A DNA stretch of 64,000 nt from NCBI RefSeq assembly GCF_900111835.1, contig NZ_FOJP01000011.1:103455-167454 (forward strand). The letters are read 5' to 3'. This DNA is from Metapseudomonas otitidis. Its GTDB lineage: Bacteria > Pseudomonadota > Gammaproteobacteria > Pseudomonadales > Pseudomonadaceae. Every line of letters begins with the position of its first letter. Within the stretch, counting starts at the first letter, position 1. This document shows, in pieces, positions 35,263-46,760 of the stretch. Below the pieces are notes generated by a model. The model worked only from the letters and a program-made list of their open reading frames with translations. It made no database searches and was not told the DNA's origin. Made by a program: the position numbers and the translations under genes.

Positions 35263-36462
35263 TCAGTAGCGGGGCTGGTCGGGGGCCACGTCGCGCACCC
35301 AGGCGAGCACGCCGCCCTGAAGGTTGCGCACGTTGTGGTAGCCGGCGGCGAGCATGGCCTCGACCACCTCGCGGGAGCGGCTGCCGCCCTTGCAACAGAT
35401 CACGTAGGGCTGCTCGCGGTCGGCCAGCGGCCCCTGGCCGAGGCTTGCCAGGGCGTGGGCCTTGGGCAGCAGTTCGGCGCCTTCGATACGGACGATGTCC
35501 CACTCGTTGGGCTCGCGCACGTCGATCAGCCGGGGCGGCTGCCCGCTGCCGAGCAGGGCGTGTAGCTCCTGCGGGCTGATCACCGGCACGGGGGTGGCCG
35601 GCGCCGCGGGCTGGCCCAGGCCGCACAGCTGCGGGTAGTCCTGCAACGCGGTGATGGGCTGGCGCTGCGGATCGCGCTGCAGGGGCAGGTAGCGGTAACG
35701 CATGCGCAGGGCGTCGTAGACCATCAGCGTGCCCAGCAGGGATTCGCCGATCCCGGTCAGCAGCTTGATCGCCTCGGTGCCCATCACCGAGGCCACGGCG
35801 GCGCAGAGCACGCCGAGCACGCCGCCCTCCGAGCAGGACGGCGCCAGCTCCGGCGGGGGCGGCTCGGGGTAGAGGTCGCGGTAGTTCAGGCCGCCGCCGG
35901 GGGCGTTTTCCCAGAACACGCTGGCCTGGCCTTCGAAGCGGTAGATGGAGCCCCAGACGTAGGGCTTGCCGGCCAGGACGCAGGCGTCGTTGACCAGGTA
36001 GCGGGTGGCGAAGTTGTCGGCGCCGTCGATGATCAGGTCGTAGCCCTGGAACAGCGCCACGGCGTTGTCGTTGTGCAGGCGCAGGTCGTGCAGGTTCACC
36101 TGCACGTGCGGGTTGAGCGCGGCGAGGGTGCGCTTGGCGCTCTCGGTCTTCAGCTCGCCGAGGGTGTCCATGCGGTGGATCACCTGGCGCTGCAGGTTGG
36201 AGGCGTCCACCCGGTCGAAGTCGACGATGCCCAGGGTGCCGACACCGGCTGCTGCCAGGTACAGCAGGGTCGGTGAGCCCAGGCCGCCGGCACCGATCAC
36301 CAGCACGCGGGCGTTCTTCAGGCGCTGCTGGCCGGCCAGGCCGAACTCCGGCAGCAGGATGTGGCGGCTGTAGCGGGCGCGCTCCTCGGCGCTGAGGGTG
36401 GCCTGGTCGCTGACCAGGGGGCCGAGGGTGCGGGGCAGGGGAGTCGGGGTAAAGGCAGTCAT
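35263..36462 (-). CDS. qbsC: E1-like adenylyltransferase/sulfurtransferase QbsC
   Basis: This 399-residue MoeB/ThiF-type protein has the ATP-binding GAGGLGS (57-63) and an internal DGADNFATRYLVND block. A C-terminal rhodanese domain (from about 295) has active Cys357 in the loop CKGGSRS. It should adenylate the trimmed carrier and load sulfur, giving the protein thiocarboxylate. The gap to the upstream aminotransferase gene is two bases. Neighbouring genes rule out a simple molybdopterin or thiamine role. Confidence 0.92.
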   Translation of the reverse strand: MTAFTPTPLPRTLGPLVSDQATLSAEERARYSRHILLPEFGLAGQQRLKNARVLVIGAGGLGSPTLLYLAAAGVGTLGIVDFDRVDASNLQRQVIHRMDTLGELKTESAKRTLAALNPHVQVNLHDLRLHNDNAVALFQGYDLIIDGADNFATRYLVNDACVLAGKPYVWGSIYRFEGQASVFWENAPGGGLNYRDLYPEPPPPELAPSCSEGGVLGVLCAAVASVMGTEAIKLLTGIGESLLGTLMVYDALRMRYRYLPLQRDPQRQPITALQDYPQLCGLGQPAAPATPVPVISPQELHALLGSGQPPRLIDVREPNEWDIVRIEGAELLPKAHALASLGQGPLADREQPYVICCKGGSRSREVVEAMLAAGYHNVRNLQGGVLAWVRDVAPDQPRY

Positions 36463-36464
36463 GT

Positions 36465-37523
36465 TCAGCTCCGGGGCAGGTCGAGGGCCTGGCTCAGGGC
36501 GTGCCGGAGCCGGGTCATTTCATCGGGGGTGCCGAGGGTCACGCGCAGCCGCTGTTCCAGGCCGGGCCAGGGGCGGCCGACGCGGATGCCGCCGGCGGCC
36601 AGGGTGGCGATCACCTCTGCGGCCGGGCGCTGGCAGTCGATCAGCACGCAGTTGCTCCGGGACGGGCTGTAGCGCAGGCCCTGGTGGTCCAGCCAGGCGC
36701 AGAAGGCCTCGCGCTGGGCCGTGTTGGCGGCCTTGCGCCGGGCGCATTCGGCCTCGTCGTGCAGGCAGGCCAGCGCGGCGGCAACGGCCGGCACCGGCAC
36801 GTCGTGGGCCGGCTGGGTGTGCATGCGGTCCAGCACGGCGGGCTGGGCGATGGCATAGCCCAGGCGCAGCCCGGCGAGGCCGTGGATCTTGGAGAAGGTG
36901 CGGGTGACCACCAGGCCGGGGTGGGCGCTGACTGCCGGGATCATCGAAGGTTCGTCGCTGAACTCCAGGTAGGCCTCGTCGATCAGCACCACCGGCGGGT
37001 GGGGCAGGGCGCCGGCCTGTTCCACCAGAGCCAGCAGCGCTGCGTGGGAGGTGACGGTGCCGGTGGGGTTGTTGGGGTTGGCGATGTAGATCAGCCCGTC
37101 CTCGCTGGCGGCGAGCATGGCCTGCACGTCGTGCCCGCCGTCCGCCAGCAGGGGCACCCGGCACACCGCCCGGCCATGCAGGCGTGCGGCCTGCTCGGGC
37201 ACCGGGTAGCCCGGCGCGGCCACCACCAGCGGCGCATCGGCCCGGGTGAAGGCCAGGGTGGCGTAGTGCAGGGCGCGGTTGGAACCGGGGTACAGCGAGA
37301 CCCATTCCAGCGGCACGCCATGGCGCTGGGCAAGGGCCTGGCGCAGCGCCTCCACCCGCTCGAACTGGTAGCGCGAGGACAGGCCGATGGCCTCGCTGGC
37401 CGCCTGCCGCGCAGCCGGCGGTACGCCATAGGGGGATTCGTTGAGGTTGAGGCAGAGGGGCGTTTGCAAGGCGCAGGCGTCCCCTTCGCCCGCCGCGTGG
37501 CGGGCGCTGGATAGGTGGTTCAT
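36465..37523 (-). CDS. qbsB: HisC-like PLP aminotransferase QbsB
   Basis: This 352-residue fold-type I aminotransferase shows NPNNPTG (149-155), the DEAYLEF block and the PLP lysine Lys212 in TFSKIHGLAGLRLGY. It resembles histidinol-phosphate aminotransferase. In the cluster it should transaminate 3-hydroxykynurenine, whose keto product cyclises to xanthurenic acid. A GGGAA site precedes the ATG; a longer open frame upstream is not supported. It is the first gene of the minus-strand biosynthetic operon after the AraC regulator. Confidence 0.88.
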   Translation of the reverse strand: MNHLSSARHAAGEGDACALQTPLCLNLNESPYGVPPAARQAASEAIGLSSRYQFERVEALRQALAQRHGVPLEWVSLYPGSNRALHYATLAFTRADAPLVVAAPGYPVPEQAARLHGRAVCRVPLLADGGHDVQAMLAASEDGLIYIANPNNPTGTVTSHAALLALVEQAGALPHPPVVLIDEAYLEFSDEPSMIPAVSAHPGLVVTRTFSKIHGLAGLRLGYAIAQPAVLDRMHTQPAHDVPVPAVAAALACLHDEAECARRKAANTAQREAFCAWLDHQGLRYSPSRSNCVLIDCQRPAAEVIATLAAGGIRVGRPWPGLEQRLRVTLGTPDEMTRLRHALSQALDLPRS

Positions 37524-37555
37524 GTCAGGTTCCCGGGTTGGGCGTTCGTGGGTGG

Positions 37556-38491
37556 CTAGCGGCCGCTGCGTACCGACTTCGGGGTGTAGCCGAAGAACTT
37601 GAGGAAGGCGGCGCTGAAGTTGTTCGGGTGCTGGTAGCCCACCTGGTAGGCCGTCTCCGAGACCCGGTAGCCGGCGGCGAGCAGCTCCTGCGCGCGCTGC
37701 ATGCGCATCTCCAGCAGGTGGTGGGCGGGGCTGGTGCCGTAGGCGTGGCGGAAGCACTCCTTGAGCTTGTATTCGCTGATGCCCAGCGCGGCGCAGAGGC
37801 AGGCGTTGTTCAGCGGCTGGCCGAGGTTGGCGCGCATGTAGGCCTCGATTCGCTCCATCACATCCAGGTCACGGCCGCTGATGCGCTCGGCCTGGGGCGT
37901 GGCGGGGGCCAGCAGGTTGAGCTGCTCGGCCAGCAGGCTCAGGGCATGGATGCGCTGGCGCAGGCCGTCGTGCTCGCCGACCCGGGGGTTCTTGAAGAAG
38001 CGCAGGTGTTCGCTGCTGCAGCTGCCGTTGTAGGCGATCTGCCGGAAGCTCTCGTTGTGGCGCAGGGCCTTGCCCAGCAGGCGGCCGCAGCGCTCGGGCC
38101 CGATGTAGCGGGTCAGGGTCGACTCCGACACCACCAGGCGCAGTTGCTGGATGGGCTCGTTGGCGGCGTAGCGACGCTCGCCGGTGCCGGCCTGGAACAC
38201 CGAGACCGTGGTGTGGTTCGCCGCGAAGGGCAGGGCATTGCCGACTCGGTCGAGAAACTCGGACTGGCCGGAAAGCCCGAAGGTGATGACCAGGGTGCGG
38301 TCGTTGCCATCGTGCTCGCAGACCTCCCGCAGGATGCGGCCCGAGGAGACCCGCGAGCGCACCAGGGAGAACCCGGCCTCGCAGTCCAGCCGCTCGATCA
38401 GCGCCTGGCCCTGGGCCGATGCCGTCTGGTGGCGTGTCCATTCCTTGAGTTGCTGGGCGCTGGCCAGCTTGGGTTGTGCCAAACCGTTCAT
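37556..38491 (-). CDS. AraC-family siderophore regulator (PchR-like)
   Basis: This 311-residue protein has a C-terminal AraC double helix-turn-helix (NNACLCAALGISEYKLKECF; ETAYQVGYQHPNNFSAAFLKFFGYTP) and an N-terminal sensor domain like that of PchR/YbtA, which bind their own siderophore. A GAGGAG ribosome site precedes the ATG. It lies 33 bp upstream of qbsB and faces the Fur box and direct repeats of the intergenic region. It probably activates both arms of the cluster when the siderophore is taken up. Confidence 0.88.
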   Translation of the reverse strand: MNGLAQPKLASAQQLKEWTRHQTASAQGQALIERLDCEAGFSLVRSRVSSGRILREVCEHDGNDRTLVITFGLSGQSEFLDRVGNALPFAANHTTVSVFQAGTGERRYAANEPIQQLRLVVSESTLTRYIGPERCGRLLGKALRHNESFRQIAYNGSCSSEHLRFFKNPRVGEHDGLRQRIHALSLLAEQLNLLAPATPQAERISGRDLDVMERIEAYMRANLGQPLNNACLCAALGISEYKLKECFRHAYGTSPAHHLLEMRMQRAQELLAAGYRVSETAYQVGYQHPNNFSAAFLKFFGYTPKSVRSGR

Positions 38492-38617
38492 AGCAAATCA
38501 CTCCTCATCACTCGCCCGGTGTGCCTGTGCGGGGCTCCATCCGGGCGCAGTGATCACCGTCCTTGACTGGGTTCGCCGACGCATCAGAGCACAGGCGAAG
38601 TGCGCAAAAAACTGCCT

Positions 38618-38659
38618 CGCCGGAACTGCATATGAAAATCGCCGGAGTGCATATGTAAT
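38618..38659. promoter_or_regulatory. Tandem direct repeats, probable AraC activator site
   Basis: Two repeats, CGCCGGAACTGCATATG-AAAA (from 38618) and CGCCGGAGTGCATATG-TAAT (from 38640), are 22 bp apart, about two helical turns. This is the layout of activator boxes bound by PchR/YbtA-type AraC proteins. They sit immediately upstream of the Fur box. Confidence 0.7.
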
Positions 38660-38678
38660 GCGAATGATTAGCATTAAT
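38660..38678. promoter_or_regulatory. Fur box
   Basis: GCGAATGATTAGCATTAAT fits the Pseudomonas Fur consensus GATAATGATAATCATTATC well in its core (AATGATTAGCATT). It lies in the divergent region between the AraC regulator and qbsK, predicting repression of the cluster when iron is plentiful. Confidence 0.8.
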
Positions 38679-38790
38679 CAAGGAAGTATGATCCTCCCAT
38701 CGACCTGCAACGGATTGCCGCAGGCCCTGGAGATAGAGGGGTTCGGCGCTCCGGGTGCAGGAAGCGCGAACAGGAACGAAGGAGTTGTTC

Positions 38791-40518
38791 ATGTCGATAC
38801 GGCCCCTGGAAGGCGTGACCCTGCGGCTGGCCGAAGCCCCGACCGGGCTGCAGGCCACCCGCGAGGCGCTGGCCCTGCGCATGGGCTTGCTGGGCGCGCG
38901 GGTATGCGCGGCAGCGGGTGTGCAAGGCCTGGATGGCCAACTGACGGCCTGGCTGGAGGATGCCGCCGGCGCGCGGGTCACTTTATATGTGCGTGGCTGG
39001 CCCTGCGGGGTACAGCCGGTGAGCGAGGCGCTGGCCCAGGCGGCCTGCGGGCTGGTGGGCTGGCATGGGCGCAGCGCCGGTGGGCTGTTCACCCTGGGGG
39101 TGGACTACCTTGCGGTGCTGACGGCCTCCCTGGCGTCCACCGCAGCCGTGGCCGCCCTGCTCGGGCAGCGCCGGGGCAGCAGCAGCCACGAGGTGCACCT
39201 CAGCCTGGGCGGCGCCGGCCTGCTGGCGATGGCCCAGTACCTGGCGATGGACGATGCCGGGCAGGTGCTGCCGGTGCCGGGTGGCGCCGATTGGCAGCAC
39301 CCGCCTTTTACCAGTGGCGAAGGCCTGCGCTTCGAGCTGGAAGCCCTCGACCCGGAGGCCTGGCGCCGCTTCTGGGAAGGCCTGGGGGTGTCCCTGGCGG
39401 ACATCGCCGCCGGCTGGCCGCCGTTCATGCAGCGCTACACCACCGCCACGGCGTGGTTGCCGCCCTCGCTGTTCCGCGCCTGTGCGCGCTATCGCCTGGC
39501 CGACCTGAACTGCCTGGCCCGGGATGCCGGGGTCAACCTCTGCACCCTGCGCCTGGCGCCCCGGGAAGACTGTGCCCAAGGCCCCTGGGCCTTTGACCCG
39601 CCCGTATCGGCCGCTGCCCTGGCGCGCGCGCCCTCCAGCGCGGCCCAGCCCCTGGCCGGCCTCGCGGGGCTGGAGGCCTGCCGGCTGATCCAGGGGCCGT
39701 TGGCGGGGCACCTGCTGCGGGAGCTGGGCATGCAGGTCACGCGCATCGAGCCGCCGGGCGGTGATCCGATGCGCGGCATGGCGCCTTTGGTGGGCGGCCT
39801 GTCCGTGCACTTTCAGGCGATCAACCGGGGCAAGCCCTGGGTCGAGCTGGACGTGCGCAGCGAAGCCGGGCAGGCCCGGTTGGGGCAGTTGCTGGAGGGC
39901 TGCGATGCCTTCCTGCACAACTGGGCGCCCGGACGCGCCGAGCGCCTGGGGCTGACTGCCGAGGCGCTGCGCCGCCATGCCCCGGGCCTGGTGTACGGCT
40001 CGGCCTCCGGCTGCGGGCGCCACCCTGGAGCGGACGACCCCCTGGGCACCGACTTCATGATCCAGGCCCACAGCGGCCTGGCCGCCCGCATCCAGCAGCA
40101 CGACCGGCCGGCCGGCGCGCTGCTCACCCTGGTGGACGTGCTGGGCGGCGCTGCCCTGGCCGAGGGCCTGGTTGCCGCGCTCTACCAGCGCCACGTCCAC
40201 GGCCTGGCCGGCGGCCTCGATTCCAGCATGAGCGGCGCCGCCGGCCTGCTGCTGGAGGCCGCCATTGCCGACGCGGGGCAGGTACTGGCCTGCGCCGACG
40301 GCCACCTGATGCTCGACGGTGCCGACCCCTCCGAGGTGGCGAGCCTTGGGCACCTGGCCAGTGGCGAAGCCCTGGCCCACCTGTCTGCGCGGGGCATTCC
40401 CGCCAGCCGCATCTCCCGCTGCGCCGCCGATGTCGGCGCCCACCCCTGGTTGGGCTGTGCCCTGGGCCGTGACGAATACGGCCTGCGTACCGCCAGCCCC
40501 TGGATCATCAACGCTTGA
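38791..40518 (+). CDS. qbsK: CaiB/BaiF CoA-transferase-like protein QbsK
   Basis: This 575-residue class III CoA-transferase-like protein has a C-terminal half with family blocks: GPLAGHLLRELGMQVTRIEP, NRGKPWVELDVRSEAGQARL, HNWAPGRAERLGL and LVDVLGGAALAEGLVAALYQ. The N-terminal half is a divergent second copy of the fold. No CoA substrate is expected in this pathway, and its step is not established; it may act in thioacid transfer or intermediate handling. AAGGAG six bases upstream fixes the ATG. It is the first gene of the plus-strand operon behind the Fur box, 12 bp before qbsL. Confidence 0.83.
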   Translation: MSIRPLEGVTLRLAEAPTGLQATREALALRMGLLGARVCAAAGVQGLDGQLTAWLEDAAGARVTLYVRGWPCGVQPVSEALAQAACGLVGWHGRSAGGLFTLGVDYLAVLTASLASTAAVAALLGQRRGSSSHEVHLSLGGAGLLAMAQYLAMDDAGQVLPVPGGADWQHPPFTSGEGLRFELEALDPEAWRRFWEGLGVSLADIAAGWPPFMQRYTTATAWLPPSLFRACARYRLADLNCLARDAGVNLCTLRLAPREDCAQGPWAFDPPVSAAALARAPSSAAQPLAGLAGLEACRLIQGPLAGHLLRELGMQVTRIEPPGGDPMRGMAPLVGGLSVHFQAINRGKPWVELDVRSEAGQARLGQLLEGCDAFLHNWAPGRAERLGLTAEALRRHAPGLVYGSASGCGRHPGADDPLGTDFMIQAHSGLAARIQQHDRPAGALLTLVDVLGGAALAEGLVAALYQRHVHGLAGGLDSSMSGAAGLLLEAAIADAGQVLACADGHLMLDGADPSEVASLGHLASGEALAHLSARGIPASRISRCAADVGAHPWLGCALGRDEYGLRTASPWIINA

Positions 40519-40530
40519 GGTCGATACCCC

Positions 40531-43245
40531 ATGGCAAACGAACACCTGTCCGCCGTGCAGCCCCCTGTCACCGGTGACCGCTACACGGCGCCGGACTGCG
40601 TCCCCGCGCACCTTCGCGCGCACTGGCGGGCCGAGGGCATCTATCCCCACAAGAGCCTGTTCGAGTCCTTCCTCGACATTGCCCGCTCACGGCCCCTGGC
40701 GGTCGCCGTCACCGAAGGGGCGGCGAGCCTGAGCTTCGCCCAGCTGCGGGCGCGCAGCCTCAGCCTGGTCCAGGTGCTGCACCAGCTCGGCGTCGGGCCT
40801 GGCGTGGTGGTGGCGGTGAACCTGCCCAATGGCTGGCGCGCCTGCGCCGTGGACCTGGCCGTGGCGGCCCTGGGCGGCATCGTGCTGCCGTACCCCCTGG
40901 GGCGGCGCAAGCGCGACACCCTCGCCATGCTCGGCAAGTCCGCCGCGCGGGTGCTGATCTGCAAGCGCCAGGTGGGTGAAGCCGACTACGCCGCGCTGGT
41001 GGACGGCCTGCGCCCCGCGTTGCCGGCGCTGGCCCATGTGCTGGTACACGGCGAGCGCTATCAGGGCTGGCCGGATCTGGACCAGTGCTGGGAGGGGCCG
41101 GCCTGGAGCACCGAAGGCCAGCGGGTGGACCCGGATGCCGGCGCCCGGCTGATCGCCTCCTCGGGCTCCGAGTCAGAGCCCAAGCTGGTGCTGTATTCCC
41201 ACAACGCCCTGGTGGGCGGGCAGAGTGCCTACCTCAACGGCCTGGCACGCCAGCCCGAGGCCATGCGGGCGCTGTTCGCCGTGCCCCTGGCGTCGCCCTT
41301 CGGTTCCCTGGGCACGCCTTGCACCCTGGCCTCCCTGGGTGGCGCGCTGATCTGCCTGGACCGCTTCGAGGCCGACGCGGTGCTGCGGCTGGTTGCCCAG
41401 CAGCGCGTTACCCACCTGTTCGCCGGGCCCAACATGGTGGACATGCTGCTGGCCAGCCCCCTGCTGCAATCGGCGGAAGGGCAGGCGCTGGATTTCAGCG
41501 CGCTGGAGGCCATCGTCAGCGGCGGCTCGGCCCTCAGCGCCCAGACCCTGGCCGGCGTGCGCCGGCACTTCGGCTGTGCCCTGGTGCAGTCCTACGGCTC
41601 GGCGGACGGCGTGGCCTGCCACACCGCCCTGGACGACGCCCCCGAGGTGACCGTGCAGACCGTCGGGCGACCTGACCCGGCGGTGGTCAGCCTGAGCATC
41701 CGCGACGAGCAGGGGCACGAATGCGCGCCAGGCGAGGTGGGGGAGATCTGGGCACGGGGGCCGATGACGCCGCTGTGCTACTACCGCGCCCCCGAACTGG
41801 ACCGCCAGTACCGCCACCCGGACGGCTGGGTGCGCCTGGGCGACCGTGGACAGCTGGACGCCGATGGCCGGCTGCGCATCGTCGGGCGCCGCGCCGACAC
41901 CGTGATGCGCGGCGGGCACAAGGTGAACCTGGTGGAGGTGGCGCACCTGCTGCGCGAGCACCCGGCCATCGCCCAGTGCGTGGTCCTCAATGCCCCGCTG
42001 GAGGACGGCGCCACGCGCATGCACGCCTTCGTGGTGATGAAGGCGGGGCAGCCGCCGCTGACCCTCGCCCAGGTGCGCGGCTTCCTCAATGACGAAGTGG
42101 GCGCCCAGCCCAGCCAGTTGCCCGACGCCCTGGCCTGCGTGCCGGAGCTGCCGCTGGCGCCGTCCGGCAAGGTCGACCAGGCGGCCCTGCTGCAGAGCCT
42201 GCAGGCGCCACGCCCGGCGGTCTCCGCGCAACCGGTGATCGACCTGCTGATGGGCGTCGAACGGGCCGGCGTGCTGCGGGCAGCCATCGAACTGCAGGTG
42301 TTCGACCACCTGGGCGAGGGCGCCAGCGCCCGCACCGTGGCCGAGCGCACCGGTGCCAGCGAGCGCGGCACCCGCATCCTGCTGGACGCCCTGGCCGGCC
42401 TGGGCCTGCTCCGCCAGGAGCCGGGGCAGGCCTACTACCGCCTGGGTGAGCTGGCCGAACGCTTTCTGCGGCGCAGCTCGCCGCACTATGTGGGCGGGCT
42501 GGCGCAGGTCTACACCGCCGACCTGATGTGGGATGCCTTCCGTCACTTCAAGGACGCCGTGGTGGCCGGTGGCAGCGTTCTGCCCCAGGGCCTGGAGGCC
42601 GCCAACCATCCGTACTGGGGCGAATTCTCCCGGGGCATCGCCAACACCGCGCGGGTGACCGCCCAGCGCCTGGCGCAGCAGGTGCTGCCGTGGCTGGCCC
42701 AACGGCAGCAGCCGAGCGTGCTGGACCTGGCCTGCGGCAACGGCACCTACGGCTTCACCCTGGCGGCCGAGTGCCCGGCGGTTAGCCTCTGCGGGGTGGA
42801 CTGGCCAGCCAGTGCCGAGCTGTTCTGGAGCACCGCCGAGACCTTCGGGGTGCGCGAACGCACACGCTTCATCGGTGCCGACATCTTCACCGTGGAGCCG
42901 GGTGAACCGGTGGACCTGATCATCCTCAGCCAGGTCCTGCACCACTTCGACGAGGCCGAATGCCGGCGCCTGCTGGGCCGCCTGCAGGCCTGGCTGAAAC
43001 CGAGCGGGCGGTTGCTCATCGCCGGTTTCATGCGCTCGGACGCGCAGGCGGAGCAGGAGCCCATTCCGCGCCTGTTCGCCGCGCAGATGCTCAGCCTGAC
43101 CGAGGCCGGCGACTGCCATGCCCTGGGCGCGGTGCAGCGCCTGCTGGAGGAGCAGGGCTGGCAGCAGATCGTGTCCGCGCCGCTGCGCGGCCTGCCCATC
43201 CAGCGCATCTGGGCGGTGCGCGGCGATACCGGGGAGGTCGCATGA
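40531..43245 (+). CDS. qbsL: QbsL: AMP-ligase fused to O-methyltransferase
   Basis: This 904-residue fusion has two parts. Residues about 40-560 form an ANL adenylating domain with P-loop ASSGSESEPK (209-218), RLGDRGQLDADGRLRIVGR, and catalytic Lys547 in PSGKVDQ. Residues about 570-900 form a class I O-methyltransferase with a dimerisation/winged-helix region and SAM motif LDLACGNG (731-738). It should methylate xanthurenate to 8-hydroxy-4-methoxyquinaldate and activate the carboxylate as an adenylate for attack by the QbsE thiocarboxylate. The P-loop departs from the usual SGTTGxPK form. The stop overlaps the first ABC gene (ATGA). Confidence 0.92.
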   Translation: MANEHLSAVQPPVTGDRYTAPDCVPAHLRAHWRAEGIYPHKSLFESFLDIARSRPLAVAVTEGAASLSFAQLRARSLSLVQVLHQLGVGPGVVVAVNLPNGWRACAVDLAVAALGGIVLPYPLGRRKRDTLAMLGKSAARVLICKRQVGEADYAALVDGLRPALPALAHVLVHGERYQGWPDLDQCWEGPAWSTEGQRVDPDAGARLIASSGSESEPKLVLYSHNALVGGQSAYLNGLARQPEAMRALFAVPLASPFGSLGTPCTLASLGGALICLDRFEADAVLRLVAQQRVTHLFAGPNMVDMLLASPLLQSAEGQALDFSALEAIVSGGSALSAQTLAGVRRHFGCALVQSYGSADGVACHTALDDAPEVTVQTVGRPDPAVVSLSIRDEQGHECAPGEVGEIWARGPMTPLCYYRAPELDRQYRHPDGWVRLGDRGQLDADGRLRIVGRRADTVMRGGHKVNLVEVAHLLREHPAIAQCVVLNAPLEDGATRMHAFVVMKAGQPPLTLAQVRGFLNDEVGAQPSQLPDALACVPELPLAPSGKVDQAALLQSLQAPRPAVSAQPVIDLLMGVERAGVLRAAIELQVFDHLGEGASARTVAERTGASERGTRILLDALAGLGLLRQEPGQAYYRLGELAERFLRRSSPHYVGGLAQVYTADLMWDAFRHFKDAVVAGGSVLPQGLEAANHPYWGEFSRGIANTARVTAQRLAQQVLPWLAQRQQPSVLDLACGNGTYGFTLAAECPAVSLCGVDWPASAELFWSTAETFGVRERTRFIGADIFTVEPGEPVDLIILSQVLHHFDEAECRRLLGRLQAWLKPSGRLLIAGFMRSDAQAEQEPIPRLFAAQMLSLTEAGDCHALGAVQRLLEEQGWQQIVSAPLRGLPIQRIWAVRGDTGEVA

Positions 43246-44986
43246 GCCGTGTGCTGTGGAACCTCTCGCGGCCGTTGCGCCCGGCCATCGCCCTGGCCGC
43301 TTGCGGCCAGCTCGCGGTCAGCGCCTGCAACGCCGGCCTGGCCCTTTGCCTGGCCTGGGCCCTGGCCGGCCTGTTCGAGGGCCAGCCGCTGTCGGCGCTA
43401 TGGACGCCCCTGGGCGCCTTCCTCGGCCTGACGCTGCTGCGCATCGCCCTCAACGGCGGTGCCGAGGTGCTGGCCATGCGGGTCGCCGGGCTGACCCGGC
43501 AGCACCTGCGCCAGCGCCTGTTGCCCCAGGTGCTGCGGGTGGCCGGGCAGGCGCCCGGCGAGCATGACAGCGCCGGGCTGAGCACCACCCTGATCCACAA
43601 CGTCGAGGCCCTGCAGGCCTACTACAGCCGCTATATCCCGGCGGTGATCGGCGCGGCCCTGGGGGGCAGCGGGCTGCTTGCGCTGATGGCGCTGTTCGAC
43701 CCGCGCTCGGCCCTGGTGGCCGCCGTGGGTGCCTTGTCGCTGCCCTTCGTGGATCGCCTCTGGCTGCGCTGGCGGCGCCCCTCGGCCGGTGGGCTGTTCG
43801 CCAGCATCGGGCGCTTCTCGGCGCACCTGCTGGACAGCCTGCGTGGCGTCACCACGCTCAAGGCCTTCAACGCCCAGGACCGGCGCCGCGACGCCCTGCG
43901 CGACCAGGCCCGCGACCTGCGCCGCCAGGCGATGGAGGTGCTGCACGGCATCCTGATGCGCAATGGCGTCACCGGGTTGCTCAGCCTCGGCGGCCTGGCG
44001 CTGGTCACGCTGCTCAGCGTCCAGCGCGCCGGTGCCGGCGAGCTGTCGGCCTTCGCCCTGTTCGCTGCCGTGCTGCTGGCCCGCGAAGCGTTCCGCACCC
44101 TGGAGAAGCTGGACAAGACCTTCCACGTCGCCTGGTCGGGCAACGGCGCCGCCGCCCCGGTGGCTGAGCTGCTGGCAGCGCAGCCGCCGGTGCCCGAACC
44201 GGCCCGGCCCGAGCCGTTGCCGGCTGGCCACGAGGTGGCCTTCGAGGGCGTCACCTTCCGCTGGCCCGGCAGCCAGGCCCCGGCCTTGCAGAACCTCAGC
44301 TTCACCCTGGAACCCGGCCAGTGCGTGGCCGTGGTGGGCCCCTCCGGGGCGGGCAAGTCCACCCTGGCAGCGCTGCTGATGCGCTTCATCGCCCCCCAGG
44401 AAGGGCGCGTCACCCTTGGCGGCGTGGACATCCGTCACCTGCGCTCCGCCGACCTCTACCAGCGCGTCAGCGGGGTGTTCCAGCAGAGCGTGCTGCTGCA
44501 CGGCAGCCTGGAAGACAACCTGCGCATGGGGGCGGCAGATGCCAGCCCTGAGGCCCTGGCCGAAGCCTGCCGGCTGGCCTCGCTGGAGCCCTGGGTCGCC
44601 AGCCTCCCGCACGGCCTGGCGACCCCGGTGGGCGAGGGCGGCAACCGGCTCTCCGGCGGCCAGCGCCAGCGCGTGGCCATTGCCCGTGCCTGGCTCAAGG
44701 GCGCGCCGATCCTGTTGCTCGACGAGGCCACTGCCAACGTCGACGTGGCCAGCGAGGCGCATATCGGTGCGGCCATCGAGCGCCTGCGCGGGCAGCGCTC
44801 GATGCTGGTGATCGCCCACCGCCTGGCCACCGTGCGCCATGCCGACCGCATCCTGGTGCTGGACCAGGGGCGCCTGGTGGAAAGCGGCGACCACCGCAGC
44901 CTGCTGGCCCGCCAGGGCCTGTATGCGCGCCTCTGGGCCCTGCAGCACGCCCACGAGACCCAACCCCTGAGCGAAGGAGCCCTGGC

Positions 44987-44990
<4 letters not shown>
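43242..44990 (+). CDS. ABC half-transporter, CydD/YbtP-like
   Basis: This 582-residue inner-membrane protein has an exporter-type six-helix domain (residues about 15-310, including AYYSRYIPAVIGAALGG, typical of CydD-like subunits) and an ATPase with Walker A GPSGAGKST (366-374) and signature LSGGQRQR (from 470). It pairs with the following half-transporter, overlapping it by ATGA. In a siderophore cluster such pairs can import the iron complex, as YbtP/YbtQ do, or export the siderophore. The FyuA-like receptor nearby favours import. Confidence 0.88.
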
Positions 44991-46729
<1,739 letters not shown>

Positions 46730-46760
46730 CGGCGCCAGGCGCCAACAAGGAAGATTCGCG

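Noticed and set aside
34521..36462. Carrier and E1-like genes as molybdopterin or thiamine synthesis
   Set aside because: A JAMM protease between them, a tail after Gly-Gly and no moaE, thiG or thiH nearby fit the thioquinolobactin system instead.
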